Source: Heterotrichella gracilis
Taxonomy: Eukaryota; Sar; Xanthophyceae; Tribonematales; Xanthonemataceae
DNA: 64,000 nucleotides
Assembly (NCBI GenBank): GCA_032358255.1
Contig: JAULBX010014426.1
Location: 1 to 64,000 of the forward strand
Direction: 5' to 3'
Positions 13,006 through 24,101 of this stretch are shown in pieces (position 1 is the stretch's first letter; every line of letters starts with the position of its first letter). The translations under genes and the position numbers were made by a program. Below the pieces are notes generated by a model, which was given only the letters and a program-made list of their open reading frames with translations, did no database searches and was not told the origin of the DNA.

Positions 13006-13648
13006 GCGCCTGCTCCTCCCAGGCCACACCGCCATCCCACCGCATGCACACGCGCTGTGTGCGGCCATTTACCTGCCCCCTGAGCCCTCCAGGGCCACAC
13101 AGGCCACGCTCCCATGCCGCATGCGTGCACAGAGCCTGCCCCTCCCTCACCTGCCCTTCCCACATGCGCCCCCTCCTCGCTGCCATCCCACCGCATGCAT
13201 GCGCGCTGTGTGCGGCCCTCCACCTGCCCCCTGAGCCCTCAAGGGCCAGACCGGCCACGCTCCCATGCCGCATGCATGCACAGCGCCTGTCCCTCCCTCG
13301 CCTGCCCTTCCCACATGCGCCTGCTCCTCCCAGGCCACGCCGCCATCCCACCGCATGCATGCGCGCTGTGTGCGGCCATCCACATGCCCACTGAGCCCTC
13401 GAGGGCCACACAGGCCACGCTCCCATGCCGCATGCGTGCACAGAGCCTGCCCCTCCCTCGCCTGCCCTTCCCACATGCGCCTGCTCCTCCCAGGCCACGC
13501 CGCCATCCCACCGCCTGCACGCGCGCTGTGTGCGGCCATCCACCTGCCCCCTGAGCCCTCAAGGGCCACACAGGCCACGCTCCCATGCCGCATGCGTGCA
13601 CAGAGCCTGCCCCTCCCTCGCCTGCCCTTCCCACACGCGCCTGCTCCT
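13006..13648. repeat. 160-bp tandem repeat, four copies
   Basis: The landmark GCCATCCCACCGC recurs at 13031, 13182, 13342 and 13502, giving spacings of 151, 160 and 160 bases. Copies are GC-rich and share CATGCGTGCACAGAGCC and CTGAGCCCTC blocks. Because 160 is not a multiple of three, the long open frames seen across the array on both strands are composition artefacts. It lies on the 5' side of the LINE endonuclease and could be promoter monomers of that element or an unrelated minisatellite. Confidence 0.9.
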
Positions 13649-14825
13649 TGCGCTACCCCATTGGGACTATCCCCCTTTCGTGACTTTGGGCCCCCTCTTT
13701 GGATTGGCTTCCACATGGACTCTGCCCCGCCACTGATGGCTGCCGTTATGCCCTATCTATTCGAGCACCTAGGGTGTTCCATCCCGCCACTTTGTGGCCA
13801 TCCAAGCCTCTGGCGCTTGACCGAGGTTTTTTGTAGCATGGGGTTCTCCTCTTTCGTGTGTTTCTCGGCTTAGCCTGTGCCTTGCCCGTGGGTGCCCTTG
13901 TAACTTTGGCGCAGGAAAAAAAAATCCCAGTCAACCTCCTAGAAAAAGCTGCATGGAGAGTGTAGGTACCCATGCGAGATGGAAATGGTGTGTGCAAGAA
14001 GAAGAGCCCGCAAGGCAAAAAGTTGGATGGCACAACCAGGTGACATCGGGAAAGTGAGGAGTGAAGTGAAGGAAGTGGAGTGTAGTGTACCCAAGGGCAG
14101 CCTGAAGGCAAATCACCACAGGAAATGAAGAAAAAAACACCACGGAAACAACCGCCGGCAGCTCAACCATCCCCAAGCGACTACCAGCATCAGTCACAGC
14201 AAGAACAACCCCGCAATCAGTCTTCGTGCCGAAAGAGTCTGTCAAACTTTGTCTGTGCCAAACTAGAGTCTATGAAGAACTCATGACAGTGGGATACCAT
14301 GTAAAGGCTCATAGGCCCAGCATGTATGCAGTGGTGGTGCGTCGATGGTGGGTAGTGGGGGAGAATGTACTTTGCGTACTAGAATAGTTTGCCAAAAAGG
14401 AATGAAAAAAATGAATAAATCTCAATACCCGGGACCCAAAATGAATGTGCAAACACTGTAAATGCGGTAATTCAAAGACTACGGTAGTCACTTGGCAAGA
14501 AATATTCGACAGATTGAGACATCCAATGAAACAGATCCTAATGTAGATGAATACATCGCCGCAGAGTCTAGTCAAAGCCTTATTGGTATCAGTTTCATTT
14601 GGGAGTTATAGGGGGGGTGACACCGTACACCGTACCATCTCCCTGCAGCAAATGATAACGAATTGCATCATGGGATTTATTCTGTTGAGCTGGCTAAAAC
14701 ATCAAAGACCGTCATTGAATGTTGGCATACCCATGTGACACCCTTCTTGGTAGTGAACAAAGGCCTCTCTGGTGTAGGGTGTCAGGCGTTTCCTGGCAGG
14801 ACTACTGTCTTGCTGGGTAAGTCAC
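13649..14825. other. Intergenic region, no recognised gene
   Basis: It separates the 160-bp array from the 3' end of the mannanase gene and probably holds the 3' UTR of the latter. No domain, RNA or repeat was recognised. Confidence 0.45.
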
Positions 14826-17800
14826 CTATCTGCCAGATTTCTTTGTTATAGGCCTGTGAGGGGGTGGTTTCTTAGTGGTGGACTTGGGAGGGGGCTTCTT
14901 GGTAGGGGGCGGTTTCTTGGTTGTTGTGGCGGGTGGTGGTGACTTCTTGGTGGTAGGTGGTGGTGACTTCCTAGTGGCGGGTGGTGGTGACTTTTTGGTG
15001 GTGGGTGGGGGTGATTTCTTGGTGGTGGGTGGTGGTGACTTCTTGGTGGTGGGTAATGGTGGTGGTGGTTTTTTGATGGTGACGGGGGATGGAGGTGACT
15101 TCTGTGGTGTTGTGGGCGGTGGTTTGGCTGCACTGGGTGGTGGCACTTTGGTGGTGGGAACCTTGGGGGGCGGGGTTTTGACAGATGGAGGCGGGGATTT
15201 TACTGGTGGTGGTGGAGAGTTACTGAAAGGTGGTGGGCTCTTGGTTGTGGGTGGCGGTGGGTATGAGGGTGGCGGTGGGCTACTTGTTGGACAGGAGCAG
15301 CGCTTGCATGTCTTGGCGCAGTAGCCAAATGGCGGGTGCTTGGCGGTGTCATTCATCCATGTCTCATTGCACTTGCCCCAACCTGCCTGCAAGGGGAGCA
15401 ACATAACTATGAACTGTGAGGAAAGGTGGGCGTGGGGGACACTATGGTTCGAAAGCCTGGCTCATCAAAAATGCACACCGCGCCAAGCCATGATGGCGTC
15501 ATAACTGGGGCATTTCCTGACCATTGTCTTGCCAGGTGCCCGTGGCAACCCTTGCATGCAGCTTGGGGGAGGGGGTAAGGAGGGGGAATTTACACCGCAC
15601 CATGTCATGCTTCCACCATATCATGCCTGAGCCATATCGATCCACTGATTCCTCCCCTCACCCATTGTTTCCCACCCCCCATCCTTCACTACCATGTGGG
15701 CAGTTGTGGTAGTCTAAAAGCATTGATGCATGTGCCGCACATGCGACATTGGAGCGTTGCAAAACCAGGAGCTGCGGTCGGTCCATGGCTTCACGCTATG
15801 ATGTTCTCAAGAATTTCCCTACCTGCTGCAAGCAGGTGAATCGATCATCAACCGCCACATCATCACAGTCGCCACAGAGGCTGCTGGGCACAGGTGGCGG
15901 TGGGTAGAAGGGCGGCGGTGGGCCACTTGTCCCACAGGTGCAGCGCTTGCATGTCTTGGCGCAGTAGCCGAAAGGTGGGTTGTTGGCCACGTCATGCATC
16001 CATGTCTCATTGCACTTGCCAAAGCCAGCCTGCAAGGAGGGGCAATATAATCTGCATGAAAATACTGTGAAAACCCTCCCAAACGTTTTTATTTTTTTCC
16101 TGCGGCGCCAAAGTGATAAGAAAACCCGGAGCAAGGCACAGGCCAAGCCGGGAAACACACGGAAAAAAAGGAGAATTTTGCCGGGGCAGGAAGCCCGCTA
16201 CAAATAACGTTTAACCCAAACTTTAAGACCTTGGCCTGTCTCCTGCCGGGTGCCCCCTACAACCACTTGATGCCGCAGGAAAAACAACAATCCTATGAAC
16301 ACGCAAGGAAAGGCGGCCCATTGACCCGATTACTTACCGTACTGGCGATAGGGGTTGGCCCCCCTGTGCAGATTTACAATATTTACAAGATGTTATTTGT
16401 CACATAAAACAATTACCGTATAAAGCATGGTTTTCACTTTCGCCCCAGGCAAATTTTAATTTTAGAAAGATTTCGCCCCAACTAAAATAGGGCATTTTTT
16501 GGCTGAGCTGCACTGCGTCTAACGTCGTTATGTAGCTTCTGGCAGCACTCTGTTCGCCACATTCCTGTCACTTCTTTTTGAAATAGTGAACAGTGCTGGG
16601 TTACAGTTTACGACCAACGCATGCATTGGGGAAACCGTTGCGCGGGACCACGATCCGGGCGGCAAACTACAGTCGTCTGTCGAACGAACAGCACGAACAC
16701 TTGTATAGAACCCTAAAACAAGGTCGAAGGTATTTATAGAGCCAGGATTTGGATTTGAACACGAGCAGGAGCAATTATAAATTATTATAATCTGATTCGC
16801 CCCCGAAAAAGGCAGTTTTAAAATTTCGCCCCAAGCCACAACTTTTAATTATAAAATTTCGCCTTAAACAATTATAGCATTATTGGGGGCCAACCCCTAT
16901 CGCCAGTACGGTCAGAAAAAGGAAGTGCATCGGTGGACACATGGCTCACTCATCACGAGCGCCATACCCTGATCACACCAGAACAATGCCTGGCCATGGC
17001 TCCCACTGGATGTGTGCCGTCACTGGCATGTGGGAGCTTGCAATGCTCTCAAGCATTGGTGCATGTGCATGCACACAGGGGGGGCCAAAACCCTGAACCT
17101 GGGGGACAAGCGGGCCAATGAGCCCCCTTGCAAAACCGGCAGTGCTCACCCAATGGCTTGACACATCACATCAGGATGTTCTCCAAGATTTTCCCACCTG
17201 TTGCGCACATGTGAAGCTATCAACCTGCATGTCATCACAGGTGACGCAGAGATCAGGCGGGGGCGGTGCGGAGGTGCCGCACGATGTGCAGCGCTTGCAT
17301 GACAGGCTGCAGTAGCCGTAGGGTGGCATTGCTGTGGTGTCGTGGAGCCAGGTCTCGTTGCACTTGCCAAAGCCAGCCTACAGCAAAAGGTCAGCCTGAA
17401 TCCTCAAGGGTGTGCTGGGAATGGATGCCAAGGCAGGTGTGCACTGTGAGAGGTGCAAGGTGCAAGGGAGACCAAAGAGTTCCCATGCGGCTGGCCACCT
17501 CTGCCTGGTGAGTGGTGGTCTAGTTTGATGCCACAAGGTGAATGGCGTGGGGCTGGCTGCGGTGCGGGGCGTACGGGTGCAGGCATGTGTCCGCACCTGC
17601 TGTGGGCATGTGAAGGTGCCGGGGGGAGGGGGGGTGTCATCGCAGCAGAACAAGGGGCTGGGAGGCGGACTGGGCAAAGCTGGGGGTGGGGAAGGGGGTG
17701 AGGGGGGCGCTGGTGGTGGGTACAGCGGCGGTGCTAGCGGCGGTTGCTTGCCCTGGTACACCCTGCAGTAGCCTGGGCACCGGTTGCAGTCCAGGGCGCA

Positions 17801-20350
17801 GTAGCCGTAAGGCGGGTGGGCAGTCACGTTGTTGAGTGCAGGGGTGTTGCAGTTGCCCAACAGCACCTGCGAAAGCGAGGGACGGAGGTAAGCCTGGTAT
17901 CTTGGGTGGACAATGCAGCACATGCGCCATGCATGGTAGCCGCAGCACATGCAGGTGTGGGTGCAAGATATGCACCTCATGTGCGCCTCAGAACCACTAT
18001 ATATAAAGTAAACGTGCAGCCTGTCCTCAGCTCAGCAGGTGAGTTGATGAAGTTTACCAATTTAGCAAAGACACAAGCGTTTGTAAGGATTATGCATTGC
18101 GAAACAAGGGAAAAGGAAGAAAAAAGGCATTAGGCAAGTGCCCGCCCATGAGAGTGCACACAACCCTGGCCTGCACAATGAGGGCATGCAATGTTTAGTA
18201 CAGGGGGTGCAAGGGGCATGCACCAGAAGTCATGCTGCAGGGGGAGAGGCGGGGCAACGCACATGCTGGCCGCATCTGCCGGTGACTCCAGGCGGGGGCA
18301 GGTTGTCACACCCGCTGCACTCCGAGGGCCAGAAGTCGGGTGGGAAGGGCGCTTTGGGTGGTGGAAATGGTGGGGGCTTTGGGTTTCGAGGTGGTGGGGA
18401 CAAGGGCACGTACGCCCTGCAGTAATCTGGGCACCTGCCGCATGTGAGGGCGCAGTTCCCGTAGGGGTTGAGGTCTGTGGCCAGCATGTCAGCGTCGGAG
18501 CACTGGGCCCAGCTCCTCTGCGGGGGGAGGGGAAGGGTTGGCGTTGGGAGGAGGTGGGCAGGGGCCTGGGGGACTGCGGATACCGTAGCCACCTACATTG
18601 CTGATGCATTTATTTATGTCGGTGGTGGTACAAGGTAGCACATGCCAATGGTCAAAGGAGACAGCATGCCTTAAATGTTTCTCCACACAAGCACATGCCA
18701 ATGACCATTCAGGACCTTGGCAAACGGGTCCCTTTTTTCTTATTTGGCAAACCTACCCTCTCCGCGCACGTGTATCTCCCCGGCTGCACATCCACACACT
18801 GCACGCACTGTGCCGGCACGCTACCAGGGGTGAAGGGTGGGGGCGCAGGTGCAGGGGGTGGGGGGGTGTTGCACGCTGGGTTGAGGCTGTAGCACTGGTT
18901 GGAGCACAGCCCGCAGGCCATTGCGCAGTAGCCGTACTTGCGCCCAGGTGCAGTGCTGTTCAGCACGCTGGTCTTGCAGTACTTGCCTAGTTCACCAATG
19001 GCCAAGTTGCAGGGCAGCACAGTGGCGGGAGGGATGTTGTTGCAGTCCGGGTCGCAGTCAGGGGGCGGTGGCCCGCATACAGCACACCCCTGGGGGCCGG
19101 GTATTTCTGGGGACTGGCCAGCAGTCTGCGGGGATTGAATTCCGTAATTAATGGCAGAGCTCTAGGTTGACAATTATGTTTTATTGTCCACAATGGAACG
19201 AGATGGCATCTTTAATATATATATAAAGGGTTCCCATTCCAATTGAGGTGAGCAAAAAATAAATAAGAATAAATAAATGAGATGAGCATCCTTGCTCTTC
19301 TGTTGTTTCATTCGCATGCATTCCCAACATCGCTCAACGTTTTCCCACCCACCTTTGCATTAAAATATCTTGCAAACGCCAGCACGGTTGGCGCCCCCGA
19401 CTCGCCCCACGAGGTGTCCATGCCAGACCCCTTGCTGGTCACCTCTGCGTGCCACATCTGCCACGGCATGGCACCGCTGTAGCCCAGGCGAGCGGCAGCA
19501 GACAGCACTCGCCCGTAGTACAAGTCCTTGCACGAGGAGGTGAGGCCAAACTCCTCCAGGATCAAGGGCTTGCCTGAGCGACAGGTGGCACCAGGGTTGA
19601 GAGTGGTGTGCACATGGGGATGGCAACATAATAGTATTTGAAAGCAGGTGTGGGTGCAAGAGTGTCATGCACCTGTGCTGTGGGTGCTGGCGCAGAGCTA
19701 TCGCCAGATACGTTGCTGGAGGTCAAGCCCCACCCAGGGCGGGTGCTACTCATTACGCATGAGTCATATAAAACACATGGCCAAGCAAGATCAGTAGGTG
19801 CACGAGTACGGTTTCCACGCAGGTTTCACGCGCACCTATCGTCTTTGACATGTTTGCAAATATGCCCAGGAAGTAGTCGATGTAGCGCACATTGTCCTCA
19901 GCCACGCCATAGCCATCCGGGTAGAAGTGCACCGTCAAAAAGTCAACGGTGTCCAGCTGGCCATTGCTCCGCCAGTCCACCCCCGTGCGGCCGGACAGCA
20001 GCCAGCTGAGGGAGTAGATGGGCTTGTTGGGGGTGTTCCAGATCTCCTGGGGATCGGCCACATTTTTCGGCCAATAGTCGACCAGACCGCCGTACTCGCC
20101 TGCAGAAGGGGTGACAGGGGAGGATGTGAAGAGGAAATTTACTGCGATCGGCTGGGGATGCTATGTCAAGGTGATGGGGACGGGTGTGTGGCATGGCATA
20201 GGCAATGTGTAATGCCAGCTAGGTAAGTGTGATTGAGGGGCATAGCACAACCTGGTGGAAGCACAGTAAGGGTGCATTCCAATTAAAAATGATGTCACAT
20301 GCATCACATGCGCAGCACGGGCATCTAAATCCCTTGCGCTTCCTTCATTA

Positions 20351-20395
<45 letters not shown>

Positions 20396-21971
20396 CATAC
20401 ACATCTCTTTTCTATTCCCTTCCTCCCACCTGTTGACACCATGTGGTTTGAATCCAGACCCTTGATGAACCCCGACACATCAGCCGCCCAGGCATGGAAA
20501 ATGCTGCCCGGCGGTATGCCATTGTCGAGCTCATAGTCAGCGGGTCCCATGCCCAGCTCGTTGCCTAGCTGCCAGCAGAATATGGCGGGATGGGTGCGGT
20601 AGGGTATGCCATCATACGTGTTGGTGCGGTTGATGAGGGTGGCGATGAAGTTCTTGTAGTAGGCCCTGACGGTGGGGTCAGTAAAGAAGAATTTGACATA
20701 GTCATCGCCGCTGAAGCCGCGCACGTTGTAGGCGTACCTGGAGGGGGAGAGGGGGGAAGCGGTGGGGAGGGGGGCAGGGCACAGCACAAAAACCAAATCA
20801 ACAAGTGCCTTGCATGTATTGCTCTCACAAGTACTTGTGTGCTGCCCGCTGATTATGCTGCTTCACATATTGCAGAATCAACCCACGATAACCCCATGCA
20901 TAGGTTTCTGGGTGATACATCATGTTCAAAAAGCGTCCATGATCCCCATGTGCACCACCACGCCTCACCATGCCATGCCGCCAAAGCGTCCCCGTGGTGG
21001 ATCTGGCCCCGTGGTTGACCCTACGTAAGGGTCTGTGAGGGTCATCACGATGCGCATGCCTGCACTGGCAGCAGCGTACAGCGCCAGATCCAGCCTGCGC
21101 AGCGCCACCTCGTTGAATTCACCCAGCTGCGGTTGGATGGGGGGGTTGGGCCCCTCAAAGGACACCTGCAGGGTCTCCCCGTCGCTGAATGTGAATGCGC
21201 GCAGCACCTTGAGGCCGTTGGAGGCGTGGACCTGAAGGAAAGGGGTGGGGTAGGGGTGGGGGTGGCGGGGGATGTGTGCTGGCATACTTGTGCCTTGGCC
21301 TGCGCGCTTTGTTGCACCTGAGTCCTGCCCATCATGGTGCTGAGCTTGCTGGGCTGGACAGCAGCCATGCTGCAACCAGCATGCTCATGTGCCATCCAGG
21401 CGTGACAGCGTGCAGTCATTGCCCTGCTGCAGCATGGTTGCCATGCATGCAAGTCCCACCTGGTTGCCATGCATGCAAGTCCCACCTTGTAGATACTCCA
21501 GATTTCGCAGTCATCCAGGTTGGAGGTGGTGGCTGTGGCGTAGAATGCGTTTGTGCCTGCAAAGTAGAATGGCTTGCCCTCGGCCATGAACTTGCCGCTA
21601 CTGGCTGTGACGAATCCGGTGAGCAGGGAGGTCTGGTTGGTGGGGATGATGCAGGCGGACTGCGGGGAGGGGGGGCAATGGTGAGGTTGGGGGGACGTCG
21701 AGGGAAATAGTGCACTCACAGGCTAGGGTGCCTGGGTGAGCAAGACAGGCAACACATTTTCAACCGATTACCCAGAAACCATTGGTTCGTAGGCATTCAA
21801 TTGCTGTGAGGCAAGAATTTACACGGTACCTGGGAACAGTACTTGGCAGGCAAATGAAATGGATTTCTGGACTTCTGCCCTTACTTGCGTGCGCCTAGGC
21901 CGCTTGAAGCTGTCCAGCCCCGAGAACTTGACCTCCGCCCAGTCTGACAGGTCCTGCTGGGAGGGGCCATC
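14826..21971 (-). CDS. GH5 endo-beta-mannanase with six ShKT-like modules and Pro-rich tail
   Basis: Twelve exons close in phase (1052 aa visible): 21971-21885, 21659-21486, 21231-20969, 20737-20430, 20099-19836, 19573-19353, 19125-18757, 18517-18263, 17866-17597, 17377-17198, 16029-15823 and 15386-14826 (TAG). Exons 1-6 encode a GH5 mannanase barrel: FYFAGTNAFY, the acid/base Glu in FCWQLGNELG, VHFYPDGYG, and the nucleophile Glu in KPLILEEFGL. It should hydrolyse beta-1,4-mannan outside the cell. Exons 7-12 each begin with half of a Cys-rich module and end with the start of the next, joined across introns: C-x2-CDD...FTCxQQ | GKCNETWM...PPYGYCAxTCxRC, a six-Cys ShKT-like pattern. Pro-rich linkers separate modules, and the last exon ends in about 130 residues of SPPPTTKK-type repeats, as in hydroxyproline-rich wall proteins. 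A leucine-rich stretch just upstream (about 21972-22060) could be a signal peptide, but no in-frame ATG was found. Confidence 0.88.
16336..16912. mobile_element. MITE-like element with 28-bp terminal inverted repeats
   Basis: ACCGTACTGGCGATAGGGGT at 16336 is mirrored by its exact reverse complement ending at 16912; the match extends about 28 bases. The 577-bp interior is AT-rich and has repeated ATTTCGCCCC words, but no transposase. A target duplication is unclear (TTA on one side, TCA on the other). It sits in the intron between mannanase exons 10 and 11. Confidence 0.8.
20353..20394. repeat. (AC)n microsatellite
   Basis: About 20 AC units lie in the intron between mannanase exons 4 and 5. 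Confidence 0.95.
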
Positions 21972-24101
21972 CTGGGGCCAGGGGTAGGTGGCAAGGGAGG
22001 GGGGCAGTGTGGGGGAGAGGAGCAGGAGGAGGAGGAGGGGGAGGAGAGGGAGGAAATGGGCCTGGGGGAGGGGAGGGAGAGGGTAGGTGACAGGCGATGG
22101 AAGGGAGGGACGACAGATATGTGTGCAACAGCGCCGGCGATGTGGTTGAAGCAGGATGCAAAAGCATGGTGCTCTGTAAAAGCAGCATTTGGTTGGGTAC
22201 CTCAAGCCCAGGATTGCAGTGACAAAAGGGCAGGTACACAATCCATGCTAACGCCCACTGTCCAGATACTTGAGGGCTGTGCAGGACTGAAGCGACCAAA
22301 CCACAACTTTACAGCGCCCCCAGCGTCACAGCACAATCAGCAACGTGGCTTGCCCTAATCGACCCTAAGCTAGGGTGGCAAGGTATAATTGATATAAGTT
22401 TCTCCTACGGTAATACCGGCGAAGTGGACAACGGCTATCTAGTCAAAGAAGACGCAGGACACCCAATGGGACTGTGGGTGACTGCTGCCCTTACCCTGGT
22501 GCCCGCTTGCAAGCTTGATACCACCGGTTGCGCTCTCTCCTTGGTGGGTCGCCGCATGACTAGTGCTCGCACACCTGTGCACACACACGTTCTCTCTCTT
22601 TGATGGGGCCAGATGAGCGCAGCACTTCAGCCAGCACATGGAAGGTTGTGCGAGAGCCCGATGGGCATGTTTTTTTGAAAGTGGGTACCAGTCACGTTTG
22701 TACCACATGTACCACATGCCTGCGTTAGCGCTAACCAGGAGGAGTGGCTCCGAGACTCAAGAAGGCCATGATTCCTTTAGAAAAGAGAGGCTTACGTGGA
22801 ACAGACCGAGGGATGACGCATGGCCCCGTACGTTGACAAGACTGACCGAACACATCTTGGTTGTATGGTACCCCACTTACACCACCAACCGCACATGGAG
22901 CCCTTGCCAAGGGCCTTGCTATAGCCGAGGTTCAACAAAAGGCGTCACAAGTGGGTTACCCGTGAAGTGGTGCCCACATGCAACGTAGACTGCACAAATG
23001 GTGCACTCCTCGATGTCAAGATCACTCACCAGCCAGCTGGCCTCCACCTGCCGCCATACACGAGCTCCGGCCAAGGCTAGCCTACTTCTGTGACTTGCTG
23101 CTCAAGCAATTGCTTCATAAGTGGGCACAAGGCCTTACCAGCAGGCGTACTTGTTGCACGAGATACAAGAGGGCTGTTGTCTTGACCGTGCATGCATGGT
23201 GTGCACACCCTCGTTAAACCCATGTATAAGTGCCACCCTAACGGCCCTTCCCTGGCGCTGTGTCAAGATGAGGTACCTGAGGACGTCCTGGCCATTGGGC
23301 ACCGGTCAAATCGTCAGTGGCAGGTGCCTTGTGTTGCACGGCTGGATCGTCAATTGCAGGTTTGTCGTGCATGCATGCACGTCACGTCATAATTAAGCTG
23401 GCGCGACAAGATTTAGTCACCTGTGCCCAACGCAAGCAGCTCGCCGGTATTTGCAACAGTGTTTGGAAATTGGTGGCAGTGGTTCAGGTGACGAAGAGTC
23501 AGATAGCGGCGAGGCCCATGGAGCTGCCTCAGTGGTGACCCACACAGCTATGCTAAGGCCAGCCGCAGCCCCCTGATAGAAACATAAACACACAGCACCG
23601 AGTTGAAAGTACGCTTTGCAACAAACGGCTCGAATGGCAAACTAGCCTCCAATACCAGATACCGAGTGCTCCTCAACAGTTGTCAGGGAGCTCTCACAAT
23701 GTGTCTCCGCATGTCACTAGGCATTACACGTCACTCCTGGAGTGGACCACTGGGGATCTCCATCTACTGGGGCCCAGGGCCTGAGGGCCTAGACTAAGTC
23801 CACCCTTCACTATATATGCATTACGGTGGGATGTCCTGCACAAAGTTGATCTTGCCGGCGACTTTGAATATTGGTTGTGTGTGCTGCCCCTGTTATGGTC
23901 AAGCCCTCGTTAGTCTCTCCATTTATGTAAATAAACCAGTCTACAAGGCATCAGATGATTCTACCCTAGTATGCCTATACAGTTTTTCTGTTTGCACCTC
24001 TGGGAAAATTCCCTGAGAAATTGAAGAACCCAGCAAGGGGCGAGAAGCCACAACCCCCGTGGTGTAGTGGTGTTGGGGGGGGGGGGGCTCTGTCCCTCGC
24101 T
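21972..24101. other. Intergenic region, no recognised gene
   Basis: It includes the unresolved 5' end of the mannanase gene (about 21972-22300, purine-rich on the plus strand) and the 3' flank of PIG-M. A run of 14 G lies at about 24074-24087. No domain, tRNA or further repeat was recognised in 22300-24060. Confidence 0.45.

Noticed and set aside
12827-13716. Long open frames on both strands across the 160-bp array
   Set aside because: The repeat unit is GC-rich with few stops and is not a multiple of three; no domain is present.
14875-15324. Glycine/valine-rich plus-strand frame
   Set aside because: It is the exact antisense of the Pro-rich mannanase tail.
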